Of a stretch of DNA of 64,000 nucleotides, positions 59,797 to 64,000 are shown piece after piece; position 1 is the stretch's first letter, and every line of letters begins with the position of its first letter. This DNA is from Candidatus Limimorpha caballi. Lineage in GTDB: Bacteria > Bacteroidota > Bacteroidia > Bacteroidales > F082. The position numbers were made by a program, and so were the translations under genes. The notes under the pieces are model-generated. The model ran no database searches. It was not told where the DNA came from and saw nothing but the letters and a program-made list of their open reading frames with translations. The stretch lies in contig JAGHUX010000036.1 of assembly GCA_018064605.1 (NCBI GenBank), forward strand, positions 19,776 through 83,775, written 5' to 3'.

Positions 59797-62700
59797 TTAT
59801 CTCACGACAATCCTCCTTGCCGTCATATTTCCGCTTTCACAAATCTTGATGACATACAGGCCTTCAGACAAGCCGCTGACATCAATCCGCTGCGGGCCGC
59901 TTGCCGTTCCGCCAAAGACCTGCTGACCTAAATTATTGTAAATAAAATAGTCGTACTCGACATCGCCGACATTGATGTAAACAACATCGTCGGCAGGGTT
60001 CGGATAGACGCTGAAATGGATCTCATTTTCATCCACAGCGGTTATGACATCGACCAACACGTTCACGGGCATCGACTCGCCGCCCGAATAAATCGCCGTG
60101 ACGCTGTAGGTGTATGTCATATCTTCCTGTACCTGGTCGTTGTAACTCGTGGCCGACGTCTCACCCAGAGTGACGCCGTTGCGTGCGATGCGGTAGCGGT
60201 TTGCGCCCGAAGGAGCCGCCCACGACAGCGTGACGTTGCCGCCATCGACGGTTGCGCTGAGGTCCCAGACCGGGGCGAAATACTCGCCCGACCCGCAGCT
60301 CACGTCGAAGCTGCCGCCCTGAGGCCCGTTGCTTAAGATGACAGTGCCGTCTTCATAATGAACGACATACGAGCATTCGCTGTCCCAGTTGCCGCCGCTG
60401 TGCCACGTGAGCGTGACGTGCGACCCGTGGTGAAGCCAACGCTCGTAGGTTGCGAAAGCGCCTTGCTCACGCGAGACATACATGTCGTCGGCCGGCGTGC
60501 CGTCGCTGTATTCGACATGAAGCCTCGAGTCGTCCCAGCCGTCGTTCCATTTGTCGGAGAGGTCGAAGACGACAAGACATGTATTCTGCAAAGTCGCCGT
60601 CCCTTCAGCAACGACATTGTCATCAGCCAAGATGTTGAATGTGAGCGGTATCTGTTCCGATTCAGGGCAACCAGAAGCAATGGTGACATCGAAAGCAACG
60701 GTGGCGATGCCGTCTGGCGCGATGCTGCCGACAGCGACACTCTCTTCACCGAAAGTGACATATTGGCTTGTTGATGAGATTGTTATGCTTGCGTTTGTGG
60801 CGACATAATGACCGACATTCTCGAAAGAAGCCGCGACCTGAAGCGTCTCGCCAGCGGAAAATCCGCCGGGGCACTGTGCGCCGGCAAACTCCATGACGGC
60901 TTTGTTCGCCACGATGTTGACCACGCCTTCCCACGTCTCGGACCCGCATGTCGCCGTCGTCACGATGTGGAAACGGCTGCCGTCGGCGACATTTTCGTTG
61001 ATGCTGTATCTGAAGCCGTCCACTTCGACGGTCGCGTTTTGCGCCAAGGCGTTGAAACTCGCCGTGCCGTTGATGATAGTGACATTCGGGTCATCGCAAG
61101 TCAATGAGACTGAAGTTGTTCCGTCGGTCGATGCAGTGCCGGCATTCTTGAAAGTGATTGCCAGGGCGTTTTCCGCGCCGATATGTGCGTCACTCGGAGT
61201 GTAGCCGTCAACGATGATGAATGCGCCGTTGATGTTCGCCGCCGGGATCTCTTCAAGATAAGGCACGCGCTGCGGATGTGTCACGCAAAGGGTGACATCG
61301 CCGCTGGTTGTGACAGGGTCGATGCTAAAGACGACAGTGCCGGTCTCGTCAACCAAGCCGGTGCCTAAAATCACGCCGTTTCTTGTGAGCGCCACGTATG
61401 AGCCCGGGTCGGCACTGACCTCGTATGTATTTGCGCCAATCGGGACAATCGCAGCATGAAACACATGGTTTTCAGCTGGTCGCACATGATAAGGCATGAT
61501 GGAGCCGTCGCCGAGAGTGTGATAGCACTGCCAATAATACAACGGCGATGAGTCGGAGGAGACAGTGTAGCCGCTGTTGACATGCGCGTATGTGACCGAC
61601 AGGTTGCCCAAGAACACCATCGACTGAATGGTGTTGTAGCTGTCGTCCATCCACACGCCGTCATAAACGCCGGTTGTCGTTTCGCTTCGGCTTGGCATCC
61701 TGTAGAAGACATTCGTCGCGCCGACGCCGAAGTAATAGTCTTCATACCAATACGTTGAAGGGCAGCTTCCGATGTATGCGAATGCGCCTTTCCGTGGCGC
61801 GCGCACCATGGCTTCGCCGAAGCATGTCCCGGAAATGCCCCAGTCGGCTGCCAGGCAGCAGTTGCCCATAGCGAGGAAATACTTGTTTGTATTTGTCAGA
61901 TTGTTGACGTCATCGACCTCGAATTGCGGATTTTCCCAATGGACGTTGGACCCGTGGGCGGTGTAGTTGACAAAGCCCACTCCGGTGTTCAGGTTGTCGT
62001 AACAGCCTGTGTAACCGTTGAGTGTATAATAATCATATACATTTTCAAAGCCGTGTTCCTCGTTATAATAATTATTGACGGCATATTGGATGGTAGGCAC
62101 GCCCGCCTTCGGGTTCCACGCCTCGTCCCAGCCGGCGATGAGAAGCACGTTGTTCAGATAACTCGGGTCGGGCATGGTGTATTGCTCATACTGAAGGCTC
62201 TTCTCCAAAAGGTTGTTGAGCTGCTCGACGGTCTCGACCGGCATACGGCTGTGAAGCATTTCAGGATAATAGTCGTTATCGACAGTCTGATAGTAAAGGT
62301 CTGTGACACATTGTGTTGCGCTGCCGGTGGCACTCGCCGGGACCTGGTTCTTGTCGCCAATGATGATGACGAATGTCGGTGCCGTCTGCGCGTATTTCGT
62401 CTGGATGAACGATTTTATCGCCGACGCCGACGTGCCGATCTGGTCGGTGTAGTTCACATCCATGTAAAAGCCTTTCTTTGTCTTCCAGTCAACCCATTGC
62501 TGGATGGCGTTTTCAAACATTCTGTCGGTGACTACCAGCATCTTGACAGGAGCCTGCCAGAGGTCGGGGTGCTGCGCGTAAACGTCGTTGCGCCAGTTGA
62601 ACATCTGACGGTAGAGTGGCGCGAAGTAAACACTCGCCGTCCTCGCAAACTCGTCGTAGGCAGCCGCCTTGTCGTATTCGCCATAGCTGACTTCAACCTC

Positions 62701-63279
62701 GATGTCGTTGAAGACCTTTAAAGAATTGCTGGCAGCATCATATTGCACTGGATTGATGACCAACGAGCCGACTTGGATGCCGCGCATCGTGCCTTGCAGT
62801 TCGATTTCGGCCAACGGACGCTCGGCGAAGCCGCGTCTTGCGTAGGCCTCGGCGTCATAATTGAAAGCGACTTCCGTCTGGTCTTTCCTCACCGAAGGCT
62901 GCTGCGGCGCGACGGCGTTGATGCCGTAATCAGAAAGATTATAAACTGTTGTGCTGTAATTCTTTACCTCGACGCTGACATCCTTTGCGCCAAAAGGAAC
63001 GGCGACGAGCTGATGAACGGCGGGCAGCGACGGCTCGCCCGCATTGCCACAGTTGAAGGTGTTGCTCATTGCGATTTCCGAGAAAACGCCTTTTTCGGTG
63101 TTGACGGCGCGGGCTTCGATGCTGCCGAAAGAGAACGTGGCGGTGAAGCCGTTTTCGGTCACGTCATTGCATTGCTGCGCCGATTTCGCGCCGTTTAGAT
63201 TGATGCTGTTTTGCGCCTGTGCGCTGAAAAACATTCCTAATGAGAGCATTAGGGTGAGGACGAACAGATGTCTTTTCAT
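59797..63279 (-). CDS. Gingipain-like C25 cysteine protease with type IX secretion signal, 1160 aa
   Basis: A signal peptide (MKRHLFVLTLMLSLGMFFSAQAQ) is followed by a propeptide domain (about 25-235). The C25 caspase-like catalytic domain (about 240-600) has H442 in NYTAHGSN and C475 in MGNCCLAADW, matching the gingipain His and Cys. Then comes the gingipain Ig-like domain (about 610-690), further beta-sandwich domains (to about 1000) and a fibronectin type III-like module (near 1000-1070). The last 80 residues are a type IX sorting domain (FSVYPNPADDVVYINV, ending RRIVVR). It is a secreted surface protease that feeds peptides to transporters. The specificity, Arg or Lys, cannot be read. Confidence 0.93.
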   Translation of the reverse strand: MKRHLFVLTLMLSLGMFFSAQAQNSINLNGAKSAQQCNDVTENGFTATFSFGSIEARAVNTEKGVFSEIAMSNTFNCGNAGEPSLPAVHQLVAVPFGAKDVSVEVKNYSTTVYNLSDYGINAVAPQQPSVRKDQTEVAFNYDAEAYARRGFAERPLAEIELQGTMRGIQVGSLVINPVQYDAASNSLKVFNDIEVEVSYGEYDKAAAYDEFARTASVYFAPLYRQMFNWRNDVYAQHPDLWQAPVKMLVVTDRMFENAIQQWVDWKTKKGFYMDVNYTDQIGTSASAIKSFIQTKYAQTAPTFVIIIGDKNQVPASATGSATQCVTDLYYQTVDNDYYPEMLHSRMPVETVEQLNNLLEKSLQYEQYTMPDPSYLNNVLLIAGWDEAWNPKAGVPTIQYAVNNYYNEEHGFENVYDYYTLNGYTGCYDNLNTGVGFVNYTAHGSNVHWENPQFEVDDVNNLTNTNKYFLAMGNCCLAADWGISGTCFGEAMVRAPRKGAFAYIGSCPSTYWYEDYYFGVGATNVFYRMPSRSETTTGVYDGVWMDDSYNTIQSMVFLGNLSVTYAHVNSGYTVSSDSSPLYYWQCYHTLGDGSIMPYHVRPAENHVFHAAIVPIGANTYEVSADPGSYVALTRNGVILGTGLVDETGTVVFSIDPVTTSGDVTLCVTHPQRVPYLEEIPAANINGAFIIVDGYTPSDAHIGAENALAITFKNAGTASTDGTTSVSLTCDDPNVTIINGTASFNALAQNATVEVDGFRYSINENVADGSRFHIVTTATCGSETWEGVVNIVANKAVMEFAGAQCPGGFSAGETLQVAASFENVGHYVATNASITISSTSQYVTFGEESVAVGSIAPDGIATVAFDVTIASGCPESEQIPLTFNILADDNVVAEGTATLQNTCLVVFDLSDKWNDGWDDSRLHVEYSDGTPADDMYVSREQGAFATYERWLHHGSHVTLTWHSGGNWDSECSYVVHYEDGTVILSNGPQGGSFDVSCGSGEYFAPVWDLSATVDGGNVTLSWAAPSGANRYRIARNGVTLGETSATSYNDQVQEDMTYTYSVTAIYSGGESMPVNVLVDVITAVDENEIHFSVYPNPADDVVYINVGDVEYDYFIYNNLGQQVFGGTASGPQRIDVSGLSEGLYVIKICESGNMTARRIVVR

Positions 63280-63322
63280 ACTTTATTCTGGTTGTTACTT
63301 ATTTTAAAATAAAATTTTGCCG

Positions 63323-63330
63323 CAAAGATA
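63323..63330 (-). promoter_or_regulatory. -7 promoter element (TATCTTTG) for the C25 protease
   Basis: The minus strand reads TATCTTTG about 44 bases before the protease ATG. Confidence 0.6.
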
Positions 63331-63526
63331 CAAAAAATTCCCTTCCGGCAAATGCAATTTTAACCATTATACTTTTAACATTTCTCCCACTTCCCGCTCC
63401 CACCGGAAATCACTTTCCAGAAGTAAATTCCAGAAAGCGGACATTCAGAAACGGATTATTTAATAATTTCGCCGTCGAACTCGTGGAAAACAGTCTGTTT
63501 CATATTTCCGAATTCGTGATAAATAA

Positions 63527-64000
63527 TCATTCCAATTTCCCGACGATTTCCTCCTTCGGGAAATTCAGGATCGAGAACGCAAACCAACGCTTCCCCAAGT
63601 CTTTCAGCGAAGCACCGAGATGATATATTTCATCATCAATTATCAGAAACCTGTCGTGTGACTTGCTGAAATTTTAAATCGTAATCGGTTGATATTGAGA
63701 ATTATACTTTCCCAAATCAAGTTTGAATTGGTGTGAAATATTTGAAGTGTAAATTGTGGCATCGACATTCTCGTTTCTTTTTGAAAGGATGTTCAGGACG
63801 CTCTCGTCAACGTAATTGTCGATGAGTATGATTTCTTTCTTTGCTTTTTTGATCAGGTTTGAAATGAAGACGTAAGCGTCGAAGATCTGTCCGTCGAAGA
63901 AGATGCCTTCTGAAGGATACTCGTTCTTTTTTTCAAGAATAGTAAAAACCTCATCAATTCGCTTGTCTGTTTCAAGTTGATGATATTCAATAGTTTCGAT
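63527..64000 (-). pseudogene. ORF6N-type protein C-terminal part with an in-frame stop (runs off window)
   Basis: The minus strand from the window edge reads IFFDGQIFDAYVFISNLIKK, then KKEIILIDNYVDESVLNILS and ISHQFKLDLGKYNSQY. This is the conserved C-terminal domain found in ORF6N/RhuM-like proteins. The frame then meets TAA at 63674-63676 and continues with SHDRFLIIDDEIYHLGASLK and GKRWFAFSILNFPKEE, both expected family segments, to a stop at 63527. So a single nonsense change breaks an otherwise intact gene. A 24-codon frame beginning in the ATGA overlap (63456-63530) follows and is not supported further. The 5' part is outside the window. Confidence 0.7.

Overview
The window looks like a chromosomal segment of an anaerobic Bacteroidota, most likely a Bacteroidales member. 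Four things point there. Many genes are preceded by the family's -7 promoter element TAnnTTTG, and there are few purine-rich ribosome binding sites. A gingipain-type protease ends in a type IX secretion sorting domain. There is a TonB receptor/DUF4249 lipoprotein pair and there are many lipoproteins. The strict-anaerobe glycyl radical chemistry fits as well. No species can be named from the sequence alone.

Layout. 1-5.9 kb: end of an unknown gene, three lipoproteins (one an alpha/beta hydrolase), idi, ychF and an EamA transporter. 6-12.2 kb: a T5orf172 (GIY-YIG) protein, a low-molecular-weight tyrosine phosphatase, rpsA, a 2-hydroxyacid dehydrogenase and a GH29 fucosidase. 12.2-12.7 kb: an internally deleted IS982-type transposase facing a truncated MazG-like gene. 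12.7-18.4 kb: a POT peptide transporter and a large GH2 beta-galactosidase. 18.5-29.5 kb: a small lipoprotein, a membrane protein, ligA, an esterase, two iron-sulfur redox proteins separated by a 9-bp repeat tract, and a TonB receptor/DUF4249 pair. 29.5-34.8 kb: tRNA-Tyr, an M48 peptidase, tRNA-Arg, mnmE, a palindromic intergenic element, deoC, DUF2442 and a DedA-like protein. 34.9-38.8 kb: an hpdBCA operon for 4-hydroxyphenylacetate decarboxylase (p-cresol formation) in which the large-subunit and small-subunit key residues can all be placed. 38.8-44.9 kb: ettA, two glycosyltransferases, an LptF/G permease and a PAS protein.

45.1-59.7 kb is a visibly more AT-rich defence island. It holds remnants of a DUF4007 gene and a PP-loop sulfurtransferase-like gene around an intact YhcG-type nuclease. 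A tightly packed operon resembling type 4 BREX follows: an unknown 258-aa protein, a PP-loop/ferredoxin/DUF4007-like fusion (BrxP-like), an AlbA_2/HATPase regulator broken by one in-frame stop, a BrxC/PglY-like ATPase, PglZ, an unknown acidic 197-aa protein and a short BrxL. Two of these proteins have no family I recognise and are the best candidates for undescribed components. The right end carries the C25 protease and a broken ORF6N-type gene that runs off the window.

The PAPS-reductase-like BrxP probably stands in for the PglX methylase of other BREX types, with PglZ, BrxC and BrxL as shared core. The hpd operon has its own promoter, and its radical enzyme, cluster-bearing small subunit and activase are adjacent.
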